DNA from: Ciona intestinalis
Lineage: Eukaryota > Chordata > Ascidiacea > Phlebobranchia > Cionidae
Direction: 5' to 3'
DNA: 64,000 nt
NCBI RefSeq assembly: GCF_000224145.3
Contig: NC_020172.2
Location: forward strand, 5,051,961-5,115,960
Each line of letters starts with the position of its first letter. Position 1 is the first letter of the stretch. Below, one piece after another: positions 11,317 to 23,625 of this stretch. The notes below the pieces were generated by a model. The model was not told where the DNA came from. It saw nothing but the letters and a program-made list of their open reading frames with translations, and ran no database searches. The position numbers and the translations under genes were made by a program.

Positions 11317-14300
11317 ATGCCAATTGAAGATGGAGGTAAGTTTAATTTTTTTTCTAGTTGTTTTAATGTGATGTCACTGATACAAATTCTCAATAATATA
11401 CCCAAGATTTGAGTTGCTTGTGTCATTCATTTATTCACCACTTTGTAGCAAATGCCTTTTTTTGTAATGTATATTATTAATTGGTTTCCAAAATAACAAT
11501 ATTAGGGTAATTTATGTTGGTTAAGGTTGGGGGTTAAAAATAGAAAGCTGTTTAATAGCATCATACAAACCCTATACATAAGCCCTAACTATTTTTAATT
11601 AACACTCACAAAATTAGCTTTAATCTGTTATACCTTATGCTTTGTATGATAGTTCCAGGTTTAGGTGAAAACGACCAAATCTATGCTATTTTGGGAAAAT
11701 TTAACCACAAAGAGTTTCTCAAGTTTGCTCAGCTTGAGCAGGGCTTAGGTTTGTCCAATAAGATAATCGATGGAATTGAATCAGATTGCGCAAACAAGGG
11801 GGTGGAAGAACAACAGTTCCAGATGGTGAGAAAATGGAAAATGAGAAATGGTGAGTTCTTAATGAATTGAATGAATGTAACTTACTTTATCTTCAGGCAG
11901 GGCATTGACAGTCGTTATAACAGGGGTGTTCTGTTTCATACACCTCGTAGTGAATTAATGTTATTTATTTTATTGTTGCAAGGGGTTAGAGACAGGCATG
12001 CTAGCCACTCTTGTCCGGCGCGGTGGCGTAGTGGTTAGCGCGCCTGCCTCTAACCCAGAGGTAATGGGTTCAAGGCTCGTCGCTGCTACCATTGTGGGCG
12101 TATGTGTCCTTAAGCAAGACACTTAACGGCAATTGCTCCAACTCAGTAGTCACTAATGGGTTGTCCAAAATTNNNNNNNNNNNNNNNNNNNNNNNNNNNN
12201 NNNNNNNNNNNNNNNNNNNNNNTAATCACCTACAAAGTAACATACTTGGTAACTCGTAAGCTGGCGCGAGGTGCACACCCGTGCTATTATTACTGTCGTT
12301 TTCCGGCCACGCGAGGATAAAGTAAGTTATATTCATTCATTCACTGTGCTAAACATTCACAAGTTTGATCATACTGGCGCCGTAGCAAAGTGGTGAGCAC
12401 CTGCTTGTAACCCAGAGGTAATGGGTTCAAGGCTTGACGCTGCTACCATTGTGGGCGTATGTTTCCTTGGGCAAGACACTTAACGGCAATTGCCCCAACC
12501 CAGTGGTCACTAATGGGTTGTCCAAACTATCAGCCATACATAAAAAAAAAATAGTCACTCACAAAGTTACATACATGGTAACTTGTAAGCTGGCACGAGG
12601 TGTATGAACACCCGTGTTATAACCACTGTCGTTGCCCCGCCATGCGAGGATAAATAAGTTACATTCATCTTTATCATGTTAACTATACACAGGTTCAAAG
12701 GCGACTGTGGAAGTATTAAAAAGCAAAGCAAACAGATATTTAGGTACTACATACATAACACCTGAAGAAGCTAGTGCAACACCAACTCAACCATCACCCA
12801 TTGGGCAACAAACAAATAAGTAATTCTTAACTTTATGTTCAATATTTAATCATTTTTTTAACGACTGTCGTTTTGCTGCTAATTCCCTTCTCTTCGCAAC
12901 ACCTTAAACTGTGTTAATTAATATCTCCAGCTTTTTCTAATTATATTGTGTGTTCTAAATTGCTGAGGTCCTATGGCAAGGAATGTCATGGCAACTATGA
13001 TTTATGCTAGAGTTAGCCCATTGCCTAAAATTTTATTGGGCAGTTTTTAAAGGCTATTTGGGAATTTTAAAATCATTTTTAAATTTAATTATACTTATGC
13101 ATATTTTATTTTCAAAATATTTCAGCCCAGACACCCCATTTGTGATTCTACTTCGAAGAGTTTCTTCTCAACTGGATGAAAATAACTTGAGAATGTTACG
13201 CAATAACTATGCTTATTGTACTGGAGCCAGGTTGGAAGTTTACATTTCATACTCTAGTAGACCACAAGAGACTATTTCAATTTTCATATGCCTCATAACT
13301 GCTTCATACCAGACACATGTGATGTCTAATGGTCAGTGTCAAGTTATAACAATATAGTGTCTTCTTATACACCAGACACACATGGTGTATTCATACACTT
13401 CATGCTCACTGTCGAGTTATAACAAATATGTGTCTTCTTATACACCAGACACACATGGTGTATTCATACACCTCATGCTCACTGTCGAGTTATAACAATA
13501 TATGTGTCTCCTTATACAATAGACACACATGGTGTATTCATACACCTCATGCTCACTGTCGAGTTATAATAATATGCGTGTCTTCTTATACACCAGACAC
13601 ACATGGTGTATTCATACACCTCATGCTCACTGTCGAGTTATAATAATATGCGTGTCTTCTTATACACAAAACATACATGGTGTATTCATACACCATTTTT
13701 ACACTATTTTATTGGTACAGAAATTTCCGAACTGCTTTAGAATTGTTCCAATATTTGGAGGAAAACAACCTGTGGGGTTGTGGAACTGAGGAAGGTATTG
13801 TGATAAAACAATTACTGTTGCCACATGGCATGGTTGCCTATTTAATACCTAGTAGTCTGTAATATGTCACAAAGCATTTGGAAGGCGCCAACTTAAATTA
13901 AAACAGGGGAGGCAGGGATATGCTACCCCAGGTTTGGCGCTTCTGATTAAGCAATAAAAATAACAGTCTTGAAATCTTGTTTTATTGACTTTTCGATTTG
14001 TGATTGACTTTGTTAATTATTTTATTGACTTTCCTTTAAATTGTATACATGTTATAATATTGATGAAACAGGAGGCCATGGGTGATAAGTGTCTCTAAAA
14101 GTGTGACAATTTATGGTTGTGAACATGTGGTCATGAAATAGTGTATAATGTTTTAAACAATTCTTTTCAAAGTAAATAAACAAAATTTATTTTATTCAAG
14201 AAAAAGTAGAAATTTTAGTTCGGAAAATGCGACAGTTGGGACGACATGATGTCGTTGAAATAATTCAAAATTTTCAACTTCATGCAAACCAGCAACAAGG

Positions 14301-17300
14301 TAGAGATATTCTTGTATTTGGCTATTTCTGCAAAAATGACATTATACTTACTATTTTATTTCATTCTATTTAAAAGAGAGACTGACGATGCCATTTAGGC
14401 GAAATATATTTCTCTATTACTACTAGTGATTGCACTTGATTTTTGTTGGTTACATTTTCGTAGCACCAGATCATTACTATTTTTTTGAGTTTTATTTTCA
14501 ATATTTTATTGGGCATATACAAGTATAATAAGCCTGGCAACAACAGTATAATGTATGGTACACTATATTATGTAAGTTACTATTTGGGCAGTGCTTTTAT
14601 GGCTTGTAAAATATTGAATGCCCACAGCGCCTTTATAAAAACAATATTTATATTCTGTTACTTCTGCCAAGCATAATGTAAATAACCTTTCAAGGGTTCC
14701 TCTGGTATAAAAACGTGGGGGCACACAATTGTGTGATTGCTAAGTGTGATAGGAGAAAGTTATTTCAATTATTCTTGCAGGGCAACAACAGACATTATAA
14801 CACAGTTTTATTTTATTTATAATATGTGACAAAAAAATTTTTTTTTCTTTTTTATAAGATGTCACTCTTACGCATGAGATTGTTCGAGAATTAGCTGAAA
14901 GATCAAACTCATCGACTCCATTTGGTAAGGTTGATGTGCAAAGTGTGTTGAATACACAGTTGTGCAAAGTGTGTAGAGTATACAATTGTGCGAATGTGGG
15001 CTCATTAATGTGTCAATTGTTTTTAAGTTTATACTATCAAACTTTAAAACTGTAAGAAAGTCTTGATTTGTAAAATATTTAACTCAATATTTCAGTTGAA
15101 AATGTGGACGCAACTTATGTTTCTGTTCCAAGAACTGAAAGCCCAGGTCAGTGGTATAGTTAAAATTTTTAAATTATGAAGAAAAAAAATGTTTAAAACG
15201 TAGTTGCGTAACTTAATATTTTTCACAGTTCCTGCAAGTATCAGTTCGAGTTATTTGGGCAACATGGCTTTGGGAGGTATTCGTAAATATGGGCTTTCTA
15301 TATTAACTGTAATATATGATGATATGAATGACCAAACCAACCAAAAGTCATGTCTGCTTATCCACACACTGCAATATCTTCAGAAACTCGACCGTGGGCA
15401 TAGGAGTGGCAACCATGGATAAGTCACTCAAGTTCCCACCCACAAGGATATAAATGACCAAACTAACCAAAAGCCATGTCTGCTTATCCACACACTGCAA
15501 TAGCTTCAGAAACTCGACCGTGGGCATAGGAGTGGCAACCATGGATAAGTCACTCAAGTTCCCACCCACGAGGATATAAATGACCAAACCAACCAAAAGT
15601 CATGTCTGCTTATCCACACACTGCAATAGCTTCAGCAACTCGACTGTGGGCATGGGAGTGGCAACCATGGATAAGTCACTCAAGTTCCCACCCACGAGGA
15701 TATAAATGACCAAACCAACCAAAAGTCATGTCTGTTTATCCACACACTACAATAGCTTCAGCAACTCGACTGTGTGCATGGGAGTTGCAACCATGGATAA
15801 GTCACTCAAGTTCCCACCTACGAGGATATAAATGACCAAACCAACCAAAAGTCATGTCTGCTTATCCACACACTACAATAGCTTCAGCAACTCGACTGTG
15901 GGCATGGGAGTTGCAACCATGGATAAGTCACTCAAGTTCCCACCTACGAGGATATAAATGACCAAACCAACCAAAAGTCATGTCTGCTTCCCCACACACT
16001 GCAATAGCTTCAGCAACTCGACTGTGGGCATGGGAGTGGCAACCATGGATAAGTCACTCAAGTTCCCACCTACGAGGATATAAATGACCAAACCAACCAA
16101 AAGTCATGTCTGCTTCCCCACACACCGCAATAGCTTCAGCAACTCGACTGTGGGCATGGGAGTGGCAACCATGGCTAAGTCACTCAAGTTCCCACCCACG
16201 AGGATATAAATAAACCAATCTTTTTTGTTACAGACCAATCTGATCCAATATCTGAAGACATATGCAGTTTCCAGGGAAACAATGTTCAAGTGTTAGAGTC
16301 CGATGACATGTCTTATGTAACTCACTTTAGTAAAGTAGGGGTGAGTGTGCAATCGTTTAGTGATTTATAGTTACAGTAGTAAGTGGTGGGAATTTGCATC
16401 TCAGTCCAAAATTGAGATTAACTTGTTTGCATGCCACAAACTATTTTAACAATATTTTAAAAGTGAAATCATTTTATTGTATACCTACAAAAAAGTTGTG
16501 TGGTTTAGCTTCAGAAATAGAATCGGAGAAACTACCTGTAAGTGGCTTCCCATCAAACATGAACGAACACAATGGTAGCAGAGATAAGCCTCAAACCAGT
16601 AACCTCTAGTCTGTGAAGCACTTTAACCCTTATGCCATAGCACTGACCACAAACATTCAATTTTAATCAAGAAATAAAAAATCTTGTTTTAGGTTTACAC
16701 TGTTAGAAGCAAGGAACCAAAAGGTCATGTTTTAATACTGAACAACTACGAGGGGTTCGCTTGGGGACCAGATCATGACAGAAAGGGAGCTAAGAGAGAT
16801 GGAGAACTAATGAAGCAATTATGGGAGGGGTTTCAATGTAAAGTTATTGTGAAAGAAAACAGAACTGCTGGGGTAATTTTTTGTAAAAACGAGTTTAATG
16901 TAATTATGCAAAACTTAATTCAAAAGTGTGTGTTGGGGACCAACAAATTTGTCCCAGCAACAATAACATTATTCGGTAGTTTTCTTATTTGTCACTAATG
17001 GGTTGTCCAAATTATCAGCTACATATAAAAAAATAAAAACATCCTCACAGAAAATATTCATACATGGTAACTTGTAAGCTGGCATGAGGTGTATGGAACA
17101 GAACCCCCGTGGTATAATGACTGTTGTTGCCCGCCATGCGAGGATAAATAAGTTACATACGTGGTAACTTGTAAGCGGGCACGAGGTGTATGAAACAGAA
17201 CACCCGTGGTATAATGACTGTGGTTTTCTGGTCACTGGAGGATAAAGTAAGTTACATTCAATTATTCTCATTACCAGGCAATGTTCAAATTCTTGAATGA

Positions 17301-20272
17301 TTTTTCAAGAAGCAGTTTTCATCAATCGTGTGACTTCTGTGCCGTGGTCATTATGAGCCATGGAGGATTGGGTAGGTTACTTGTTGAAGCAAATATTTCT
17401 TAGAACAGACAGCTGTAGGCTATATGCTTAGGTAATGTCAGAAGTACTTATCAAGTAATTTTTACTTGTTTAATATTTGAAATAATATCGATGACATGGA
17501 GGTTTGGGTAAGTTACTGTTGAAGCAAATATTTGATATATCAGACAGCTAAATAAGCTACGGTAGAGTAATTTCAGAAGTGCTGATCAAGTTCTTTATGT
17601 CTATTTTCTGCACCATGGCACGCCATGGGGTCTGACATTTAGGCCAGAGTTGGCCCATTACCCCAAACACCTAAGGTGCAACCCATTAGTGACCACTTGG
17701 AGCAATTTCCATAAAGCGTCTTTGCCAGAACAGATATATCCTCAATGATATTGGGTTATCAAGTATTAAACCCAGGTTATACAAGCCATAACCCCTATAA
17801 AGTGCTTTATGTTTCTCAACCATATGAAGAAGTTAAACACAAAAAAATTAAATATATTTATAAAAAAAATTAAATATGTTTATAAAAAAAATTAATTTTA
17901 ATTTTTTTTAGTAAAGTATTTTATCCGTAGTTGACAATCGTGATGTTTTCTATGGGGTGGATTGCCGTACTATCGCAGCCAATGACGTGCTTGCATTGTT
18001 CAAAAACACACACTCCAAGTATCTCATTGGACGGCCCAAGCTTATCTTTTTTCAGTGTTGCCGCGGAGGTAAAAAACTAAAATATATGGCAACACAGCAA
18101 CACTGTTTGTACTTTTAAGTTGGATCTATCAATACTAAAAAAAATTGGTAAAATAAAAATTTCATACAAGAAGTGTATGAACAGAACACCCGTGTTCTAA
18201 GAACTGTCCAGCCACGCGAGGATAAAGCAAGTTACAATTATTTATTTATTCAACTCTGGTTTTACCAACTCTGACTTTACCTGTTTTCCAGGTTCTTCTT
18301 CACGTGGAGTGCCTTTCGTGGACGCCGCAGGTAGATTATATAGTATAGAAGAGGCCTAGCACATGTTAAAAGCCAGGCCTCCCACCCCATACTTTACAAC
18401 ATAATGTGTGAAAATACAGTGGAATTTAGACCCAACACCCTGTACTTTAAACATGGGGTGGAATTTAGACCCAACACCCTGTACTTCAACCATAGAGTGA
18501 AAATCTTACTAACTCTTGTTACAGATGCTGTGAACCGCTTGCTTCCACCTAGTGACCAAACTGATGGTATTGATAAAACTACGCTTCCTCATATGAGTGA
18601 TATCTTGGTGGCTTACTCTACATTGGAAGGTAAGCATGAGGTGTTTTAGACACCATGTGTGTCCAGTGTATAAAAGACACCCATGTTATAACTCGACAGT
18701 GAGCGTGAGGTGTATGAATACACCATGTGTGTCTGGTGCATAAGAAGACACTCATGTTATAACTCGACAGTGAGCGTGAGGTGTATGAATACACCATGTG
18801 TGTCTGGTGCATAAGAAGACACTCATGTTATAACTCGACAGTGAGCATGAGGTGTTTTAGACACCATGTGTGTCTGGTGTAAAAAGACACCCATGTTATA
18901 ACTCGACAGTCAGCATGAGGTGTATGAATACACCATGTGTGTCTGGTGCATAAGAAGACACTCATGTTATAACTCGACAGTGAGCATGAGGTGTTTTAGA
19001 CACCATGTGTGTCTGGTGTAAAAAGACACCCATGTTATAACTCGACAGTCAGCATGAGGTGTATGAATACACCATGTGTGTCTGGTGTATAAGAAGACAC
19101 CCATGTTATAACTCGACAGTGAGCATGAGGTGTATGAATACACCATGTGTGTCTGGTGTATAAGAAGACACCCATGTTATAACTTGACAGTGAGCATGAG
19201 GTGTATGAATACACCATATGTGTCTGGTGTATAAGAAGACACCCATGTTATAACTCGACAGTGAGCATGAGGTGTATGAATACACCATGTGTGTCTGGTG
19301 TATAAGAAGACACCCATGTTATAACTCGACAGTGAGCATGAGGTGTATGAACACACTATGTGTGTCTGGTGTATAAGAAGACAACCATGTTATAACTCAA
19401 CAGTGAGAATGAGTTTATATTTTAGGTGACATGTCCTTCCGTAATGAAGCAACAGGTTCTTGGTTCATCAATGCGATTGCAACAGTGTTTTCAAAGAAAG
19501 CAAGGACAGAACATGTAGTTGACATGCTTACTGAGGTAAAAACGTTTTATTAAAGGTTTCCCTTTAGCACATAATATCCAAATATCTTAATCGTGTTTTA
19601 AACAATTAACAACGGTCTATAGGAGCCGTGAGGATACAATTTTATAATACTTTGAATGTTCTGTTGTTTACTACCAAATGAGTCGAGAAAAAAGAATGAA
19701 ACGTGTCCCATCTTTCCCCACCTAACTATATGTTTCTTTATCAGTTGTTCTAGTACATATGTCAGTTAAAGGGCAAACAATTTTTTAAATAATTTAACAG
19801 TTTTGGCCATTTTTTTAAAAAAATGAACAGATTTTGACTAATTTTATTTTAAATTTAATAGTTTTTGGTAAATTTTGTTGAAGATATACCAGTTTTTGAT
19901 TGATTTTATTGAAAATTTTGGAGTTTTTCATCAGTTGTGTCATAAAAATCACAGTTTTTTTGGGGAAATTGCAGTAAATTTAGTTTTTGTTATTTTACTT
20001 AAAATTTTCACAGTGTTTTGTCAACTTAAGCCTCAATTCCACAAGTTTTCAAGATTTTTCCAAAATTTCTAGTTTAATTTTATGATAAATTGGTTCTGTT
20101 TCGTTCTCAGGTGGGTCGTGGGGTTTCTCATCGCGCTGCTAACACCCCAGACAACATGGCCACTCATAGATGCAAAGAGATGTCAGAATACAAAAGCACT
20201 TTGAGGAACAAACTTTATCTTTTTCCTGGTTTCCCAAAAGCAGAAGAAGAAGATAATTCATTGTTCATGTAA
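11317..20272 (+). CDS. gene C: DD-DED-caspase, initiator type
   Basis: Cysteine protease cutting after Asp. Exons: 11317-11335, 11659-11850, 12693-12819, 13126-13230, 13721-13794, 14201-14299, 14859-14924, 15096-15146, 15229-15276, 16234-16340, 16693-16872, 17278-17371, 17931-18068, 18292-18330, 18525-18629, 19426-19535, 20111-20272; 1716 nt, 571 residues, all phases agree. Residues 7-90: death domain ([13 protein letters not shown], then [17 protein letters not shown]). Residues 113-206: one complete DED ([51 protein letters not shown]). 207-296: linker. From 297: p20 with [12 protein letters not shown] and [10 protein letters not shown], catalytic His384 in VIMSHGG, catalytic Cys431 in FFQCCRGG (usual QACxG). 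p10: [20 protein letters not shown] with the SFRN Arg of the S1 pocket, then WFINAI. Asp residues between p20 and p10 could be processing sites. Vertebrate DED caspases have two DEDs and no DD. Death-fold partners could be gene A or B (inference). Confidence 0.92.
12015..12340 (+). mobile_element. tRNA-derived SINE, full length, interrupted by gap
   Basis: Clearest tRNA-like head of the window: CCGGCGCGGTGGCGTAGTGG, then GTTAGCGCGCCTGCCTCTAA and the B-box-like GGGTTCAAGGCTCG. The body is broken by 50 N at 12173-12222 and resumes with TAATCACCTACAAAGTAACA to the usual tail. A short reversed head (about 11975-12010) abuts it. Confidence 0.85.
12173..12222. other. assembly gap (50 N) inside a SINE
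   Basis: Run of N in the A-rich linker of the SINE at 12015-12340. Unlike three of the other gaps it is not flanked by a repeated copy of unique sequence. Confidence 0.99.
12374..12668 (+). mobile_element. tRNA-derived SINE, full length
   Basis: Head GGCGCCGTAGCAAAGTGG, B-box-like GGGTTCAAGGCTTG, body and tail ending GGATAAATAAGTTACATTC. Lies head-to-tail behind the previous SINE in gene C intron 2 and ends about 25 bases before the next exon. Confidence 0.85.
13333..13700 (+). repeat. 71-bp minisatellite array 2
   Basis: About five units of the same family and orientation as 9626-10620, ending about 20 bases before gene C exon 5 (13721). That exon is the paralog of the gene B exon that follows array 1, so both paralogous introns carry the array at the same place. 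Confidence 0.92.
15325..16212 (+). repeat. about 126-bp tandem repeat in gene C intron 9
   Basis: Seven units, each with AATGACCAAACCAACCAAAA, GTCATGTCTGCTTATCCACA, CAACTCGACTGTGGGCATGG and CAAGTTCCCACCCACGAGGA. Differences are single bases. The array ends about 20 bases before the gene C exon at 16234. Three further copies are at 58455-58775. Confidence 0.95.
16985..17262 (+). mobile_element. two SINE 3' parts in tandem
   Basis: Body and tail of the SINE, then a second tail (ACACCCGTGGTATAATGACT and GGATAAAGTAAGTTACATTC). No tRNA-like head. Ends about 15 bases before gene C exon 12. Confidence 0.65.
18405..18495 (+). repeat. short tandem duplication before gene C exon 15
   Basis: The segment GTGGAATTTAGACCCAACAC followed by CCTGTACTT occurs twice, offset by about 39 bases, 30 bases upstream of the exon at 18525. 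Confidence 0.8.
18636..19410 (-). repeat. 71-bp minisatellite array 3 (inverted)
   Basis: About eleven units of the 71-bp family in the opposite orientation to arrays 1 and 2. It begins directly after gene C exon 15 (ends 18629) and fills most of the intron up to exon 16 (19426). Two unit variants (GAGGTGTATGAATACACC and GAGGTGTTTTAGACACC) alternate in the left half, which suggests expansion in blocks of two. Confidence 0.93.
19552..19737. mobile_element. degraded TIR element (MITE-like)
   Basis: Matches the core of the element family at 31816-32012: 'CACATAATATCCAAATATC', 'CAATTAACAACGGTCTAT', 'GTTTACTACCAAATG' and a right end GTGTCCCATCTTTCCCCACC. The left terminal repeat is worn. In gene C intron 16. 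Confidence 0.6.
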
Positions 20273-20491
20273 CATTTTTTGCAGAGGATAAAATTTGAGT
20301 GAAAAAACTCCAGTTTTTATGTGTGTGAAAAAATTCAAATAGAGCTAATCAAAGACAATGTTTTATTTCAAACAGTTTTAAATTATTTTGTAAATATCCC
20401 ACTTTTTAATGGAGATGTTTTAAAACCATGAACTTTTGCTTAAATATTGTTCATTCTTGTAATTATGTTCCAAAGTTTGCCGCATTTTTTC

Positions 20492-20497
20492 AATAAA
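20492..20497 (+). terminator. poly(A) signal of gene C
   Basis: AATAAA 220 bases after the caspase stop codon and before the satellite array begins. Confidence 0.6.
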
Positions 20498-20759
20498 ACT
20501 TATTAATTATTAATTATCTTATTAATTAATTGCCTTTGTAATGTGTATTATATTTACTGTATAATGTAGCCCAACGGTTTGGGATTTGCCAAATTTTAAA
20601 TATATTTTCGCCTTGTAGGAGTTTTGTTTTGATGTGTCTTGTGATTTATTCTATATGTGTGTGCAAGAAACCATATGTTGGGACATTACCCAAACATGCA
20701 AGTTTTTAGATTTGGTAGGAATTTATCGGAAAATATAGTTACTAGGAGCAAAATATGGT

Positions 20760-23625
20760 TCCTAAAAAAATATATTTTGTATTTGGCAACCATATTTTGC
20801 CAATAGAAACCATTTGTTATTACCACCAACAACCATATTTTGTTCGTGGCAACCATAATTTAATACCACTAATACCAATATTTTGTACCTGGCAACCATA
20901 ATTTATTACCACTAACAACAATATTTTGTACCTGGCAACCATATTTTGCCCATAGAAACCATGTGTTATTACCATTAACAACATATATTTACGTGGCAAC
21001 CATATTTTGTCCATAGCAACCATTTGTTATTTCCACTAACAACCATATTTTGTACGTGGCAACCATATTTTGTCCATAGAAACCATAATTTATTACCACT
21101 AAATACAATATTTTGTACGTGGCAACCAATATTTCGTACCATAGAAACCATATTTATTACCACTAACAACAATATTTTATACGTGGCAACCATATTTTGC
21201 CCATAGCAACCATTTGTTATTTCCACTAACAACCATATTTTGTACGTGGCAACCATATTTTGTCCATAGAAACCATAATTTATTACCACTAAATACAATA
21301 TTTTGTACGTGGCAACCATATTTTGTCCATAGCAACCATAATTTATTACCACTAACAACAATATTTTGTACGTGGCAACCAATTTTCGCCCATGGCAACC
21401 ATAATTTATTACCACTAACAACCATAGTTTGTACGTGGCAACCATATTTTGCCAATAGTAACCATTTGTTATTTCCACTAACAACCATATTTTGTACGTG
21501 GCAACCATATTTTGTCCATAGAAACCATAATTTATTACCACTAATAACAATATTTTATACGTGGCAACCATATTTTGCCCATAGCAACCATTTGTTATTT
21601 CCACTAACAACCATATTTTGTACGTGGCAACCATATTTTGTCCATAGAAACCATAATTTATTACCACTAATAACAATATTTTATACGTGGCAACCATATT
21701 TTGCCCATAGCAACCATAATTTATTACCACTAAATACAATATTTTGTACGTGGCAACCATATTTCGCCCATGGCAACCATAATTTATTACCACTAACAAC
21801 CATATTTTGTACGTGGCAACCACATTTTGCCCATAGAAACCATAATTTATTACCACTAACAACTATAGTTTGTACGTGGCAACCATATTTTGCCAATAGT
21901 AACCATAATTTATTACCATTAATAACAATATTTTGTACGTGGCAACAATATTTCGTCCATAGCAACCATAATTTATTACCACTAATAACAATATTTTGTA
22001 CGTGGCAACCATATTTTGCCAATAGTAACCATAATTTATTACCATTAATAACAATATTTTGAGGCAACAATATTTCGTCCATAGCAACCATAATTTATTA
22101 CCACTAACAACAATATTTTATACGTGGCAACCATATTTTGTCCATAGCAACCATAATTTATTACCATTAATAACAATATTTTGTACGTGGCAACCATATT
22201 TTGTCCATAGCAACCATAATTTATTACCATTAACAACTATATTTTGTACGTGGCAACCACATTTTGCCCATAGCAACCATAATTTATTACCACTAACAAC
22301 TATAGTTTGTACGTGGCAACCATATTTTGTCCAATAGTAACCATAATTTATTACCATTAACAACAATATTTTGTACGTGGCAACCATATTTTGTCAATAG
22401 CAACCATAATTTATTACCACTAACAACAATATTTTGTACGTGGCAACCATATTTTGCCAATAGTAACCATAATTTATTACCATTAACAACAATATTTTGT
22501 ACGTGGCAACCATATTTTGTCCATAGCAACCATAATTTATTACCACTAACAACAATATTTTGTACGTGGCAACCATATTTTGCCAATAGCAACCATAATT
22601 TATTACCACTAACAACAATATTTTGTACGTGGCAACCATATTTTGCCGATAGTAACCATAATTTATTACCATTAATAACAATATTTTGTACGTGGCAACC
22701 ATATTTTGCCCATAGCAACCATAATTTATTACCATTAACAACAATATTTTGTACGTGGCAACCACATTTTGCCGATAGCAACCATAATTTATTACCACTA
22801 ACAACTATAGTTTGTACGTGGCAACCATATTTTGCCAATAGTAACCATAATTTATTACCATTAACAACAATATTTTGTACGTGGCAACCATATTTTGTCC
22901 ATAGCAACCATAATTTATTACCACTAACAACAATATTTTGTACGTGGCAACCATATTTTGCCAATAGCAACCATAATTTATTACCATTAACAACAATAGT
23001 TTGTACGTGGCAACCATATTTTGCCCATAGAAACCATATTTTATTACCACTAACAACAATATTTTGTACGTGGCAACCATATTTTGCCAATAGCAACCAT
23101 AATTTATTATCACTAACAACATATTTTGTACGTGGCAACCATATTTTGTCCATAGTAACCATAATTTATTACCACTAACAACAATATTTTGTACGTGGCA
23201 ACCATATTTTGCCAATAGCAACAGTAATGTTATTACCACTAACAACAATATTTTGTACGTGGCAACCATATTTTGTCCAATAGCAACCAGTAATTTATTA
23301 CTATTAACAAAATATTTTGTACGTGGCAACCATATTTTGCCAACAGCAACCATAATTTATTACCACTAAAACAATATTTTGTACGTGGCAACCATATTTT
23401 GCCCATAGAAACCATTTTTTATTATCACCAACAAACATATTTTGTACGTGGCAACCATATTTTGCCCATAGAAACCATTTTTTATTATCACCAACAAACA
23501 TATTTTGTACGTGGCTACCATTTTTGCCAACAGCAACCATAATTTATTACCACTAAATACAATATTTTGTACGTGGCAACCATATTTTGTTCATAGAAAC
23601 CATTTGTTATTACTACCAACAGCCA
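20760..23625 (+). repeat. 60-bp satellite array
   Basis: About 47 units of 60 bp with AATATTTTGTACGTGGCAAC, CATATTTTGCCAATAGCAAC and CATAATTTATTACCACTAAC. Within the unit CAACCATATTTTG recurs as a shorter module. Because 60 is a multiple of three and the unit lacks stops in some frames, reading frames up to 295 codons run through it on both strands; these are artefacts. Unit variants (for example TTTGTTATTTCC) cluster in the left third. It starts about 490 bases after the caspase stop. Confidence 0.97.

Noticed and set aside
12015..12085. tRNA gene
   Set aside because: The tRNA-like head with A- and B-box-like words is the start of a SINE found many times, often worn, and is followed by a fixed non-tRNA body.
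15348..16289. Minus-strand frames with repeated [20 protein letters not shown]
   Set aside because: Translation of the 126-bp repeat in a caspase intron.
17911..17931. Caspase exon 13 starting at the upstream acceptor TTTTTTTAG
   Set aside because: It gives an in-frame stop; the acceptor TTATCCGTAG ending at 17930 keeps the frame and matches the family.
9626..19410. CRISPR-like array
   Set aside because: Units are directly repeated without unique spacers, lie in animal introns and are minisatellites.
20820..23540. Many open frames of 60-295 codons on both strands
   Set aside because: They read through the 60-bp satellite, whose period is a multiple of three; the protein repeats only mirror the DNA unit.
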